Source of the DNA: Clostridiales bacterium UBA6388
GTDB taxonomy: Bacteria > Bacillota > Clostridia > Oscillospirales > Oscillospiraceae
DNA: 18,883 nt
NCBI GenBank assembly: GCA_002437575.1
Contig: DJQK01000080.1
Coordinates: 798-19,680 of the forward strand
Direction: 5' to 3'
Position 1 is the first letter of the stretch. Every line of letters starts with the position of its first letter. Positions 13,036 through 18,883 of this stretch are shown here, piece after piece. The position numbers were made by a program, and so were the translations under genes. The notes under the pieces are model-generated. The model was not told where the DNA came from, ran no database searches, and worked only from the letters and a program-made list of their open reading frames with translations.

Positions 13036-13123
13036 TCGATCGTCTCCTTCAAAAACCTCGTAGATCATACGATTTTTTGGCAGTTTTTCGGAAGAGGAAG
13101 CGTCAGCTTCCGTTCCAAGCGCG
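13036..13123 (-). promoter_or_regulatory. Short gap with hairpins and a weak promoter for the GH2 gene
   Basis: On the minus strand, GCGCG/CGCGC and GGAAGC/GCTTCC stems overlap the last codons of the carboxypeptidase gene and the start of the gap, without a T-tract. A TATGAT (about 13073-13068) follows with only a poor -35 (TTCCGA, 18-base spacer). The GH2-S66 pair may thus be read partly from its own start and partly by read-through. Confidence 0.3.
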
Positions 13124-14311
13124 TTACGCGCCGCAGTACGTTCCGTAGAGCGCGAGATGGTCGGCGATGCAGTAGTCGCCGGTCCAGGCGTGGGCGGTGA
13201 CGCAGATGGCCTTGCGGCCATTTTCCATCGTGCCGTAACTCACGCAGCAGTTCATCGCCTGCGCGGTGTAGCCGGTCTTGGCGGCCTGAATATCGACGCT
13301 TCCGGTCTGCTGGGGTCTGATGCGGTATAAGAATTTGTTCGTCATTGCGACGCCGTCGGGATGCTGTTCGGTCGGGCCGGAGGTGTGGTTGACGGAGGTC
13401 AGGACCTCGCGGCAGTGCGGCTCGTCAAGCGCGGCCTGCATAATAATGGCCATGTCGGAGAGCGTCGTGTAGTGGTCCTCGTCGTGAAGGCCGCTGGCGT
13501 CTACAAAGTGGGTATTCTTGAGCCCCAAATCCTGCGCCTTTTCGTTCATGAGTTCTGCGAACGCTTCCTCCGAGCCCGCGACGCTGATGGCCAGCGCCTC
13601 GGTCGCTTCCGCGCCGGAGGGGAGGACTGCGCCGTAGAGAAGGTCCATCATCGACACTTCTTCTCCGTGGACAAAGCCCGCCATGCTCGCGTCGGCCAGA
13701 AACAGGGGGTCAATGATCGACTGCGTCATGGTAAACGTTTCGTCCCAGTTTTCGATGTGCTCGGCGGCAGTGAGGACGGTCATGACCTTTGTCATGGACG
13801 CCGGGAAAATGCGCTGGCCGGCGTTTTTCTGCGCGATGACCGTGTTCGATTGCAGATCGATGAGCAGCGCATACTCGCTGTAGAGCTCTAAGTCAAGCGT
13901 TTGGGTAGATTCTGTGACGGCGGCGGGCGCGTAGGCTTTTTCGTCCTCCTGCGCCGCCGGTTCAGACTCCGGCGTTTCTTCCGGCAATTTTTCGGGCGTT
14001 TCCGCGGCCGGCGCTTCCGGCGTTTTGGCAGGCTCAGGCTGCGGGGCGGGTTCGGGTTCGGGCTCTGCGGCCGCGGGCTGGATGGGTTCGGTTTGGTTCG
14101 TTTTGGTGTCGAGCGGCTTATCGAGGCTGCTCAGCCTGCGGTACGCAAAAAATGCGGCAGCGGCCAGCAGCAAAAGCGCGGCCAGCGTGACGGCAAGGCG
14201 AAGAAGCGTTTTTTGCAGGTGCTTCTTTTTTCGTTCCCGCACGGCGCGTTCGTGCATGGCGCGGGTCTCGTCCAGAGTGGGAAGGCGGTCGGTCGGAAGT
14301 TCGGTTGGCAT
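13124..14311 (-). CDS. S11-family D-alanyl-D-alanine carboxypeptidase (membrane-anchored by its N-terminus)
   Basis: The 395-residue protein removes the terminal D-Ala of peptidoglycan stem peptides outside the membrane. The penicillin-binding motifs are SMTK at 172-175 (catalytic Ser172), SGA at 232-234 and KTG at 345-347. The second motif is normally S-x-N; here the Asn is replaced by Ala (LPSGAEAT), a variant I recall from other clostridial S11 proteins. It differs from DacA/DacF in topology: it has no cleavable signal but a basic cytoplasmic start (residues 1-35), one membrane helix (about 36-57), a long Pro/Glu/Ala-rich linker (about 70-130) and then the catalytic domain, with no C-terminal amphipathic anchor. 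The ATG at 14311 has TAGGAGA upstream. Its 5' leader carries the palindromic element at 14330-14493, and its promoter is at 14507-14535. Confidence 0.9.
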   Translation of the reverse strand: MPTELPTDRLPTLDETRAMHERAVRERKKKHLQKTLLRLAVTLAALLLLAAAAFFAYRRLSSLDKPLDTKTNQTEPIQPAAAEPEPEPAPQPEPAKTPEAPAAETPEKLPEETPESEPAAQEDEKAYAPAAVTESTQTLDLELYSEYALLIDLQSNTVIAQKNAGQRIFPASMTKVMTVLTAAEHIENWDETFTMTQSIIDPLFLADASMAGFVHGEEVSMMDLLYGAVLPSGAEATEALAISVAGSEEAFAELMNEKAQDLGLKNTHFVDASGLHDEDHYTTLSDMAIIMQAALDEPHCREVLTSVNHTSGPTEQHPDGVAMTNKFLYRIRPQQTGSVDIQAAKTGYTAQAMNCCVSYGTMENGRKAICVTAHAWTGDYCIADHLALYGTYCGA

Positions 14312-14329
14312 GGGGGTCTCCTAAGTCCT

Positions 14330-14493
14330 GGGGCAACACCGTACAATTGCGTCGGCGCGCTTCGGCGGATCTTTTCCGCCAATCCTGCGGTTTGAAAAGC
14401 TTGAAATACATACAGTATTCCTGCACTTTTCAAATCTTGACTTGGCGAAAAATCTCTCGCCGAATCAGCTTGCCGAATTGTGCGGTGCTGCCC
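14330..14493. repeat. Palindromic element with inverted ends, in the carboxypeptidase leader
   Basis: The ends are inverted repeats: GGGCAACACCGTACAATT (14331-14348) pairs with 14476-14493 over 18 bp with one mismatch and one wobble. Inside are further stems: GGCGGA/TCCGCC (14364-14380), TTTGAAAAG/CTTTTCAAA (14391-14434) and GGCGA/TCGCC (about 14444-14462). The layout resembles a MITE or other small non-coding mobile element. No coding sequence is seen in it; open frames that cross it have no ribosome binding sites. It occupies most of the 380-base gap before the degV-type gene. Confidence 0.65.
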
Positions 14494-14506
14494 TATCGTT
14501 TTCTCC

Positions 14507-14535
14507 ATCATACCACAAAATGAAAGCCTCGTTAA
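14507..14535 (-). promoter_or_regulatory. Promoter of the carboxypeptidase gene
   Basis: On the minus strand TTAACG (14535-14530), a 17-base spacer and TATGAT (14512-14507), with TGG before the -10. Transcription should start near 14500, so the whole palindromic element would be part of a leader of about 190 bases. Confidence 0.6.
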
Positions 14536-14655
14536 GCCCCCGGAAAAACTTAAGAAATTCTTCACATTTTGGAAAAATCGCGCCGGTAGAGGCTGTGTCA
14601 GAATCGGTCGAGCAAAAGGCGTGAAGAGGGGATAGCTTTTTTTCGGAAAATACTT

Positions 14656-14661
14656 TATAAT
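14656..14661 (+). promoter_or_regulatory. Probable -10 box of the DegV gene
   Basis: A consensus TATAAT lies 32 bases upstream of the ATG, with no good -35 at 16-18 bases. Between this and the promoter at 14535 the sequence is AT-rich with no other feature I can support. Confidence 0.45.
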
Positions 14662-14693
14662 AAAAGCAGATTTTTAGGAAGGGAGACACCCGA

Positions 14694-15566
14694 ATGAAAA
14701 CCTATCAGATCATCACCGACTCTTCCTGCGATCTGCCGCAGGAGCTGGCGGACAAGCTGGACGTAGAGGTGCTGCCGCTGCACTTTACCATCGGCGGAAC
14801 GACCTATGAAAACTACTTAGACGGCCGCCAGATCGGCTTCCACGACTTTTTTGCGCGTATCCGGCAGGGAGAAGAAGCGTCCACCAGCGCGGTCAACCCC
14901 GAAAGCTTCCGGGATGTGATGGAAAAAATCTTGCAGGCCGGGCTGGACGTTTTGTACGTCGGCTTCTCGTCGGGGCTCAGCACAACGTATCAGTCCGGCT
15001 GCATTGCAGCAGAGGAGCTGCGCGAACAATACCCGGATCGCAAAATTTACACCGTCGACAGCCTCTGCGCCTCGCTGGGACAGGGCCTGTACGTCTATCT
15101 CGGGGCTTTGCAGCAGCAGGCCGGAAAGACGATCGAGCAGGTCCGCGATTATTTAGAAGACATCAAGCTCCACCTTTGCCACTGGTTCACGGTGGATGAT
15201 CTGATGTACTTAAAGCGCGGCGGCAGAATTTCCGGGGCCACGGCGGTCCTCGGCACGGTCATGCAGATCAAGCCCGTCATGCACATGGACAACGACGGCC
15301 ACCTTGCGAACGTCACGAAGGCCAGAGGCCGCAAGGCGTCGCTCGCCGCTTTGGCGGAAAAGGCGCTCACGACGTCGACAGATCTTCCATCGCAGACGAT
15401 GTTCATCTGCCACGGCGACTGCTATGACGACGCGAAGTTTGTAGCGGACTATATCCGCGAACGCTCCGCCGTGCAGGACATCATCATCAACTACGTCGGC
15501 CCCGTCATCGGCTCGCACACCGGCCCCGGCGTTGTTTCTGTATTTTTCCTCGGCACAGAAAGATAA
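14694..15566 (+). CDS. DegV-family fatty-acid-binding protein (FakB-like)
   Basis: The 290-residue protein has the two-domain DegV fold that holds one fatty acid molecule; in Firmicutes, FakB members present it to the kinase FakA for incorporation into phospholipids. The family features are the opening IITDSSCDLPQELA, the ligand-loop motif STSAVNPESF at about 62-72, GFSSGLSTTYQSG around 94-107, and the basic core LKRGGRISGATA near 175-187. The ending YVGPVIGSHTGPGVVSVFF is also diagnostic. There is no signal peptide. Start and length are normal for the family, with AGGAAGGGAG upstream of the ATG. No fakA is in the window, so pairing with a kinase is inference. A strong terminator follows immediately. 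Confidence 0.93.
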   Translation: MKTYQIITDSSCDLPQELADKLDVEVLPLHFTIGGTTYENYLDGRQIGFHDFFARIRQGEEASTSAVNPESFRDVMEKILQAGLDVLYVGFSSGLSTTYQSGCIAAEELREQYPDRKIYTVDSLCASLGQGLYVYLGALQQQAGKTIEQVRDYLEDIKLHLCHWFTVDDLMYLKRGGRISGATAVLGTVMQIKPVMHMDNDGHLANVTKARGRKASLAALAEKALTTSTDLPSQTMFICHGDCYDDAKFVADYIRERSAVQDIIINYVGPVIGSHTGPGVVSVFFLGTER

Positions 15567-15568
15567 TA

Positions 15569-15606
15569 GAAAATGCGCGGAGATCAGACGATTTCCGCGC
15601 ATTTTC
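15569..15606 (+). terminator. Hairpin terminator after the DegV gene
   Basis: A perfect 13-bp stem (GAAAATGCGCGGA, 15569-15581, with 15594-15606) and a 12-base loop begin three bases after the stop codon. The right arm ends in ATTTTC, giving a moderate U-tract inside the stem base. Confidence 0.75.
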
Positions 15607-15794
15607 TTATCAAAAAAGCAGGGGCTTTTTTGATAAAGGGATTGCGCCTCGACTGCGCGCAGAATTTTGTCCCTGTGGGACAAAATTCTACACTTGCGAG
15701 GCGATAGGTATTGTTCCGGTCGGCGGAGCCGCCGGATACAATGGATTTCTATTTTATTTCGCGTCTTCGGACGCGAAACTCTGCGAGGCTTTTG
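15607..15794 (-). repeat. Dispersed multi-hairpin repeat, copy B
   Basis: This is the inverted second copy of the element at 6053-6244. It keeps all of its stems: a 13-bp TTATCAAAAAAGC hairpin (15607-15636), GAATTTTGTCCC with a 3-base loop (15662-15688), CGGCGG/CCGCCG (about 15721-15734), and TTTCGCGTC with a TTCG loop (15757-15778). It fills the gap between the DegV terminator and the end of the convergent transporter operon, 7-12 bases from the stop codon there. Confidence 0.85.
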
Positions 15795-15800
15795 GAAACG

Positions 15801-16241
15801 TTAATTTTGGGCAGCTTTCGATTTTTCGATCCATGTGATGCCGAGCAGGATCAGGAGGATGCCGAGGCAGCGCTTCAGGCTGAACACGCCGTAGAACACG
15901 TAGTCCAGAACCAGCGCCATGCCGAGGTTGCCGACTAAAGCCAGGATCGACGAGACGAGCACGTGCGTGCGAAGCGTTCCGACGATGATCAAAACCATTG
16001 CAAGCAGCCCGCACACCGCGCCGAGATACACCCACGCCGGAACGGAAAACACGTGCTCTGGCGCCAGCTCCGACGGGCTGGAGGTCAGGCAGACGAGCGC
16101 GAGAGACAAAAACGTTGCCTCGACGTAGTTAATTAACGACCCCTTCGCCGTGCCGAAAAACTGCCCGGCCTTGACGTTCATCATCTTGTTGACGGAGTTG
16201 AAAAAGCCGTTTAAGAAGGCGGTGATATAGTAAAGCAGCAT
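15801..16241 (-). CDS. DUF606/YdcZ-family transporter, second half
   Basis: The 146-residue membrane protein fits the DUF606 (YdcZ) family of the drug/metabolite transporter superfamily. Such proteins are half-size with about five membrane helices and often come as adjacent pairs forming one transporter. Hydrophobic segments are LLYYITAFLNGFFNSVNK, ATFLSLALVCLT, WVYLGAVCGLLAMVLIIVG, VSSILALVGNLGMALVLDYV and CLGILLILLGITWIEKS. The phrase GSLINYVEATFLSL is a family trait. The ATG at 16241 has AAAGGAGG that begins at the stop codon of the first half-gene; the two genes are 13 bases apart and surely co-translated. The substrate is unknown. Confidence 0.85.
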   Translation of the reverse strand: MLLYYITAFLNGFFNSVNKMMNVKAGQFFGTAKGSLINYVEATFLSLALVCLTSSPSELAPEHVFSVPAWVYLGAVCGLLAMVLIIVGTLRTHVLVSSILALVGNLGMALVLDYVFYGVFSLKRCLGILLILLGITWIEKSKAAQN

Positions 16242-16254
16242 CGAAAACCCTCCT

Positions 16255-16683
16255 TTAGCCCAGCGTGACGAGCACAACGCCCACCGCCAGCAGCACATAG
16301 CCCGGAAGCTGCCTTGCGCGGAATTTCTGCACCGGCATTCCGAACAGGCCGAACTGGTCGATGAGCTGCGAGGAAATGATCTGCCCCGCCGTCGAAATGG
16401 CGAGCATGACGCTGGCCCCGACCTTCAAGGTGCACCAGCTGCTCGACGCGACGATCGCGATGCCGAAGATGCCGACCAGATACACGTACCACGGCGCGCC
16501 GCGAAAATCGAGCCGCGTCCGTTTTGCCAGCAGGTACGCCAGAAGCAAAATCAGCGCAATGCCGTGGACAAAAAAGCAGATGGCAAACGTCGAATAATAG
16601 TTTCCGAGCTGCGCGTTGAGCGAGACCATCACGCCCTGCAAGGCGCCGGCCAGAAGCAGCAGAAGGTAGTAAAGCATCGTCAT
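16255..16683 (-). CDS. DUF606/YdcZ-family transporter, first half
   Basis: This 142-residue paralogue of the downstream gene has the same five-helix build: LYYLLLLLAGALQGVMVSL, FAICFFVHGIALILLLAYLL, WYVYLVGIFGIAIVASSSW, LAISTAGQIISSQLIDQFGL and GYVLLAVGVVLVTLG. Typical family wording is LNAQLGNYYSTF and STAGQIISSQLIDQFG. Together the pair would make a ten-helix transporter; this fits the antiparallel two-gene arrangement known in the superfamily. I use the ATG at 16683, six bases after AAAGGA; an ATG two codons later (16677) is equally plausible. A consensus promoter lies at 16711-16739. Confidence 0.85.
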   Translation of the reverse strand: MTMLYYLLLLLAGALQGVMVSLNAQLGNYYSTFAICFFVHGIALILLLAYLLAKRTRLDFRGAPWYVYLVGIFGIAIVASSSWCTLKVGASVMLAISTAGQIISSQLIDQFGLFGMPVQKFRARQLPGYVLLAVGVVLVTLG

Positions 16684-16710
16684 TCTTCTTCCTTTGAAAA
16701 TTGCCTGTCT

Positions 16711-16739
16711 ATTATACAAAAACCGCCGGAAAAACGCAA
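16711..16739 (-). promoter_or_regulatory. Promoter of the DUF606 transporter operon
   Basis: On the minus strand TTGCGT (16739-16734), a 17-base spacer and a perfect TATAAT (16716-16711), about 28 bases before the first start codon. Confidence 0.75.
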
Positions 16740-16769
16740 CCGCTTCCCCAAAAACCGCTGAAAATCGTT

Positions 16770-16790
16770 GACTCTACCCACAGTAGAGTC
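16770..16790. promoter_or_regulatory. Perfect palindrome GACTCTAC-N5-GTAGAGTC, putative operator
   Basis: An 8-bp dyad with a 5-base spacer, preceded by TT so that TTGACT overlaps its left end and followed by CCTTTTTC. The look (TTGACTCTAC plus dyad) is that of MerR-type operators, but no good -10 follows at 19 bases. A stem followed by T's could also terminate plus-strand transcription, though no plus-strand gene precedes it. It lies upstream of both the transporter promoter and the GDSL gene. A weaker version is at 9586-9600. Confidence 0.5.
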
Positions 16791-16850
16791 CTTTTTCTAC
16801 GCCTGGGAGAGCTGCACTCCCGGAAAAAGAGGGGCGGAATCCGCCCGTTC
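16791..16850 (+). other. Two hairpins before the GDSL gene promoter
   Basis: CTTTTT...AAAAAG enclosing GGGAG/CTCCC (about 16791-16831), and GGGCGG-AAT-CCGCCC (about 16832-16846). They lie between the palindrome and the weak promoter and may continue a terminator-like barrier. Confidence 0.35.
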
Positions 16851-16852
16851 GG

Positions 16853-16881
16853 GTGACTTTTTGCGCGGCCTGCCGTAAACT
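16853..16881 (+). promoter_or_regulatory. Weak promoter of the GDSL hydrolase gene
   Basis: GTGACT (16853-16858), a 17-base spacer and TAAACT (16876-16881). The -10 sits in the loop of a CTGCCG/CGGCAG stem. Confidence 0.4.
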
Positions 16882-16909
16882 GGCGGCAGAAACACAGGAG
16901 GCGAACACG

Positions 16910-17587
16910 ATGGCACAGACCAGAAAGCTTTTGATCATCGGCGACTCGATCGCCAAAGGCGTGACGTATCAGGACGGACGGTATCGTCTTTGCACGGAGC
17001 ACAATTTTGATGCGCTTGTGCAAAAGGGGCTGGAGGTGCAGAATTTCGCGAAGATGGGCGCGTGCACCGATCTGGGGCTCTCCATCGTGAAAAAGCGGCT
17101 GGCTTTGTGCGAAGAGGGGACGACCGCCGCGCTGTCCTTCGGCGGCAACGACTGCGATTTTGACTGGCAGGCGGTATCCGACCGGCCGCAGGACGAGCAT
17201 CTGCCGAAAATTCCGGCGGAAGCGTTTTTGGAAAACTACCGCGCGATGATATGCCTTGCAAAAGACGCGGGCGCGCGGGTGATCATGACGTCGCTTGTGC
17301 CGCTGGAGGCACACCGGTTTTTGAATTTTGTCTCGCAGGGCAGAAGCAAAGAGAGCATTTTATCGTGGCTCGGGGACGCCGACCGCATTTTCCGCTGGCA
17401 GGAATACTATAACGATCTCGTTTGCAGGCTTGCGCGGGAGCTGTCCGTTCCGCTTCTGGACGTGCGGCCGGAGTTTCTGAAAAGTCCGGTTTTCCCGTCG
17501 CTCATCTCGGAAGACGGCATCCACCCCACGCAGGCGGGACACGATCTTTTGCACCGGTGCGCGTGGGAGGCAGTCGGAAGCCTGTGA
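16910..17587 (+). CDS. GDSL/SGNH-family hydrolase
   Basis: The 225-residue protein is an SGNH hydrolase, an esterase-like fold that acts on acyl or acetyl esters. Block I is IIGDSIAKG with the nucleophile Ser13, block III is FGGND at 77-81 with the oxyanion Asn80, and block V is DGIHP at 202-206 with Asp202 and His205 of the triad. Block II Gly falls in FAKMGACT. It has no signal peptide, so it is probably cytoplasmic; substrates of this class in bacteria include O-acetylated sugars and lipids. The ATG at 16910 has CAGGAGG upstream, and the upstream extension of the frame crosses the promoter region. Its stop is separated by one base from the stop of the convergent metallo-beta-lactamase gene. 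Confidence 0.88.
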   Translation: MAQTRKLLIIGDSIAKGVTYQDGRYRLCTEHNFDALVQKGLEVQNFAKMGACTDLGLSIVKKRLALCEEGTTAALSFGGNDCDFDWQAVSDRPQDEHLPKIPAEAFLENYRAMICLAKDAGARVIMTSLVPLEAHRFLNFVSQGRSKESILSWLGDADRIFRWQEYYNDLVCRLARELSVPLLDVRPEFLKSPVFPSLISEDGIHPTQAGHDLLHRCAWEAVGSL

Positions 17588-17588
17588 T

Positions 17589-18677
17589 TCAGCCGCCGAG
17601 GCAGCTGACGTGCTTACGGTAGCCCGCGGAAAGCGCGTCGTCCAGCGTTTCAAAATACACGCGGTTATTTTCTCCGGGCAGCTGGCCGCACGTGGCCGCG
17701 TGGACGACCTTGGTGGAAGCGTTTGCGACAAATTCACAGGTATCCGTCGTCTGGGAAGGCGCTTCCCGGGCGGCGGTTTTTTCTTCGGACGAAATGGTAA
17801 CGCTCGTTCCGTCCGAGACCGCGACGATCTCTCCGAGCAGGTCCGTCCGGTAGACCGGAATGCCGCACGCGGAAAGGCGGGCAAGGGCCGCTTCGGTCGG
17901 GTGGCCGTAGTCGTTGTCCGCGCCGACGCTGATGACGGCGTACTCCGGGTCCACGGCCTCTAAAAATTCGGTAGAAGAGCTTCCTGCGCTTCCGTGGTGC
18001 GCGACCTTGAGGACCGTTGCCGACACGTTGGCGCCTGCCGCCAGCATATCGTCCTCGGCCTCAAAGCCCATGTCGCCGGTAAAGAGAAACGACGTTTCGC
18101 CGTAGCGCACCCTTGCGACCAGACTTCCCTCGTTGGGATCGTCTCCATAGTCTTCGACCGGGCCGAGAAACTCCACGCTGGCCGCGCCAAACGCGAAGGT
18201 GTCTCCGGCGGTGGGGACGGTCACGGAAATGCCCTGCTCGCCGACATATTTCACAACGTCAGAAAAGGCCTTCGTGTGCCAGCTGCTTACGGAGCAGTAA
18301 AAGCTGTCCGTCTGCGTGCTGGCCAGCACAGCCGCGAGGCCGCCGCAGTGGTCCTCGTCCGGATGCGAGCAGATCACGGCGTCCAGATGGTCGACATTCA
18401 ATTCCTTCAGCCGCGCGACGAGCTTCTGGTTGTTTTTGACCTTGCCGCCGTCGATGAGCATCGTCTGACTGCCGCAGCGCACAAGGGCGCTGTCGCCCTG
18501 TCCGATGTCGAAAAAGCGCACCTCGAAGACCGTATCTCCGGAAACCTCGGCGGGCGCGGAAACAGGCTCTGTCCGGCCTTCCAGATACCGGCTGACAAGC
18601 ACGGCGAGCAGGCACAAAACGAGAAGCAGGATCGTCATCTGCGGGGAATGCTTTTTTGCGGCGCGGCGCTTTTTCAT
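17589..18677 (-). CDS. Membrane-anchored ComEC-like metallo-beta-lactamase-fold protein
   Basis: The 362-residue protein has one N-terminal membrane helix (about 14-31, after a basic KKRRAAKKH start) and then an outward metallo-beta-lactamase domain, like the C-terminal domain of the DNA-uptake protein ComEC. The opening FFDIGQGDSALV is a hallmark of that subfamily. The metal motifs are SHPDEDHCGG (HxDxDH at 105-110), FTGD at 199-202 and KVAHHGS at 224-230, followed by SVGADNDYGHP at about 250-260. The last 50 residues (from CEFVANASTKVVHAATC) resemble the small Ada-like zinc-binding tail often fused to such proteins, with Cys and His in the right order but the final CxxC changed to HVSC. Extracellular nuclease or phosphodiesterase activity is likely. 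The start at 18677 has GGGAGGA upstream and a good promoter at 18707-18735. Confidence 0.88.
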   Translation of the reverse strand: MKKRRAAKKHSPQMTILLLVLCLLAVLVSRYLEGRTEPVSAPAEVSGDTVFEVRFFDIGQGDSALVRCGSQTMLIDGGKVKNNQKLVARLKELNVDHLDAVICSHPDEDHCGGLAAVLASTQTDSFYCSVSSWHTKAFSDVVKYVGEQGISVTVPTAGDTFAFGAASVEFLGPVEDYGDDPNEGSLVARVRYGETSFLFTGDMGFEAEDDMLAAGANVSATVLKVAHHGSAGSSSTEFLEAVDPEYAVISVGADNDYGHPTEAALARLSACGIPVYRTDLLGEIVAVSDGTSVTISSEEKTAAREAPSQTTDTCEFVANASTKVVHAATCGQLPGENNRVYFETLDDALSAGYRKHVSCLGG

Positions 18678-18706
18678 GGTCCATCCTCCCAAAAGGGTTT
18701 TCTTTC

Positions 18707-18735
18707 ATTTTACCGCAGATCCTGCGCATACGCAA
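18707..18735 (-). promoter_or_regulatory. Promoter of the metallo-beta-lactamase gene
   Basis: On the minus strand TTGCGT (18735-18730), a 17-base spacer and TAAAAT (18712-18707), 30 bases before the start codon. Confidence 0.7.
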
Positions 18736-18740
18736 GCCGC

Positions 18741-18759
18741 CCCGAAGGCTTCCTTCGGG
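18741..18759. other. Hairpin CCCGAAGG-CTT-CCTTCGGG
   Basis: A perfect 8-bp stem with a 3-base loop, upstream of the metallo-beta-lactamase promoter and before the possible gene at the right edge. No T-tract follows on either side. Confidence 0.45.
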
Positions 18760-18794
18760 ACTAATGTCATCAACTTAAGGAGGATCAACATCTC

Positions 18795-18883
18795 GTGGAA
18801 TTACATGGGAATTCCGAGAATTTGTGTTTTTTCAGACGATCGGTGGAGCGACCAGGGCGCACTGGGACAACGGCCTTTGTGAG
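18795..18883 (+). CDS. Possible 5' end of a gene running off the right edge
   Basis: AAGGAGG (18777-18783) is followed eleven bases later by a GTG whose frame stays open to the edge (MELHGNSENLCFFRRSVERP at the start). The stretch is more AT-rich than its surroundings. An ATG at 18805 in another frame closes after 25 codons at the edge. I do not recognise either product; the ribosome binding site is the main support. Confidence 0.3.
   Translation, partial: MELHGNSENLCFFRRSVERPGRTGTTAFV

Noticed and set aside
16770..16797. Intrinsic terminator (stem followed by CCTTTTTC) as the sole explanation
   Set aside because: No plus-strand gene ends upstream of it; the nearest genes diverge from it, so an operator reading is favoured, though termination of stray transcripts is not excluded.

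Overview
The window looks like a piece of a GC-rich (roughly 55-60 % by eye) Firmicutes chromosome, most likely a gut Clostridia of the Oscillospiraceae type. This rests on strong AGGAGG-type ribosome binding sites, frequent GTG/TTG starts, sigma-A promoters (several with an extended -10 of the form TGnTATACT), and a gene set typical of that group: Ddl, DUF1934, an S11 carboxypeptidase with a Pro/Glu linker, DegV, paired DUF606 transporter genes and DUF2284. The taxon is an inference from style and protein flavour; there is no rRNA or marker gene here. I see no tRNA, rRNA, CRISPR array, intact transposase or phage gene.

Layout. (1) 1-2009 is a decayed accessory region on mixed strands. It holds an intact SAM methyltransferase, a broken AraC-type regulator with an internal stop and no DNA-binding domain, and debris resembling an ECF-type importer. 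Two palindromes of the form GTTAG-N6-CTAAC look like operators of one lost regulon. (2) 2010-3501 (+) is ddl followed by a DUF1934 gene, closed by a strong hairpin terminator. (3) 3545-4994 (-) is a two-gene envelope operon: a secreted protein with a copper-amine-oxidase-N-like domain and a NodB-like domain that lacks the metal-binding residues, then a small membrane protein. (4) 5116-6005 (+) is a dCMP deaminase family gene and a small membrane protein of unknown function, separated by a long inverted repeat. (5) 6006-6287 is a block of hairpins containing copy A of a ~183-bp dispersed repeat. (6) 6288-9298 holds an ABC exporter half-transporter (-), an RluA-family pseudouridine synthase (+) and a DUF2284 Cys-rich protein (-). 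(7) 9299-10262 is a structured intergenic region with a possible leaderless 46-codon small ORF, then an XRE regulator with four membrane helices. (8) 10259-14311 (-) holds an S11 D,D-carboxypeptidase, a cytoplasmic glycoside hydrolase family 2 enzyme and an S66 (LD-carboxypeptidase/MccF-like) peptidase. (9) 14330-14493 is a second palindromic element, lying in the 5' leader of the carboxypeptidase gene. (10) 14694-15566 is a DegV fatty-acid-binding protein with a terminator, followed by copy B of the dispersed repeat. (11) 15801-16683 (-) is a two-gene DUF606/YdcZ transporter. (12) 16910-18677 is a GDSL/SGNH hydrolase (+) meeting a membrane-anchored ComEC-like metallo-beta-lactamase protein (-), and a possible gene start runs off the right edge.

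Cell-envelope work is the common thread: Ddl makes D-Ala-D-Ala, the S11 and S66 peptidases trim stem peptides, and the secreted pseudo-deacetylase may bind wall glycans. The most interesting signal is not a protein. Two ~183-bp copies of a multi-hairpin repeat (about 86 % identical by hand count, opposite orientations, both filling the gap between convergent genes) differ at three stem positions by paired, compensatory changes. This suggests that the folded structure is under selection.
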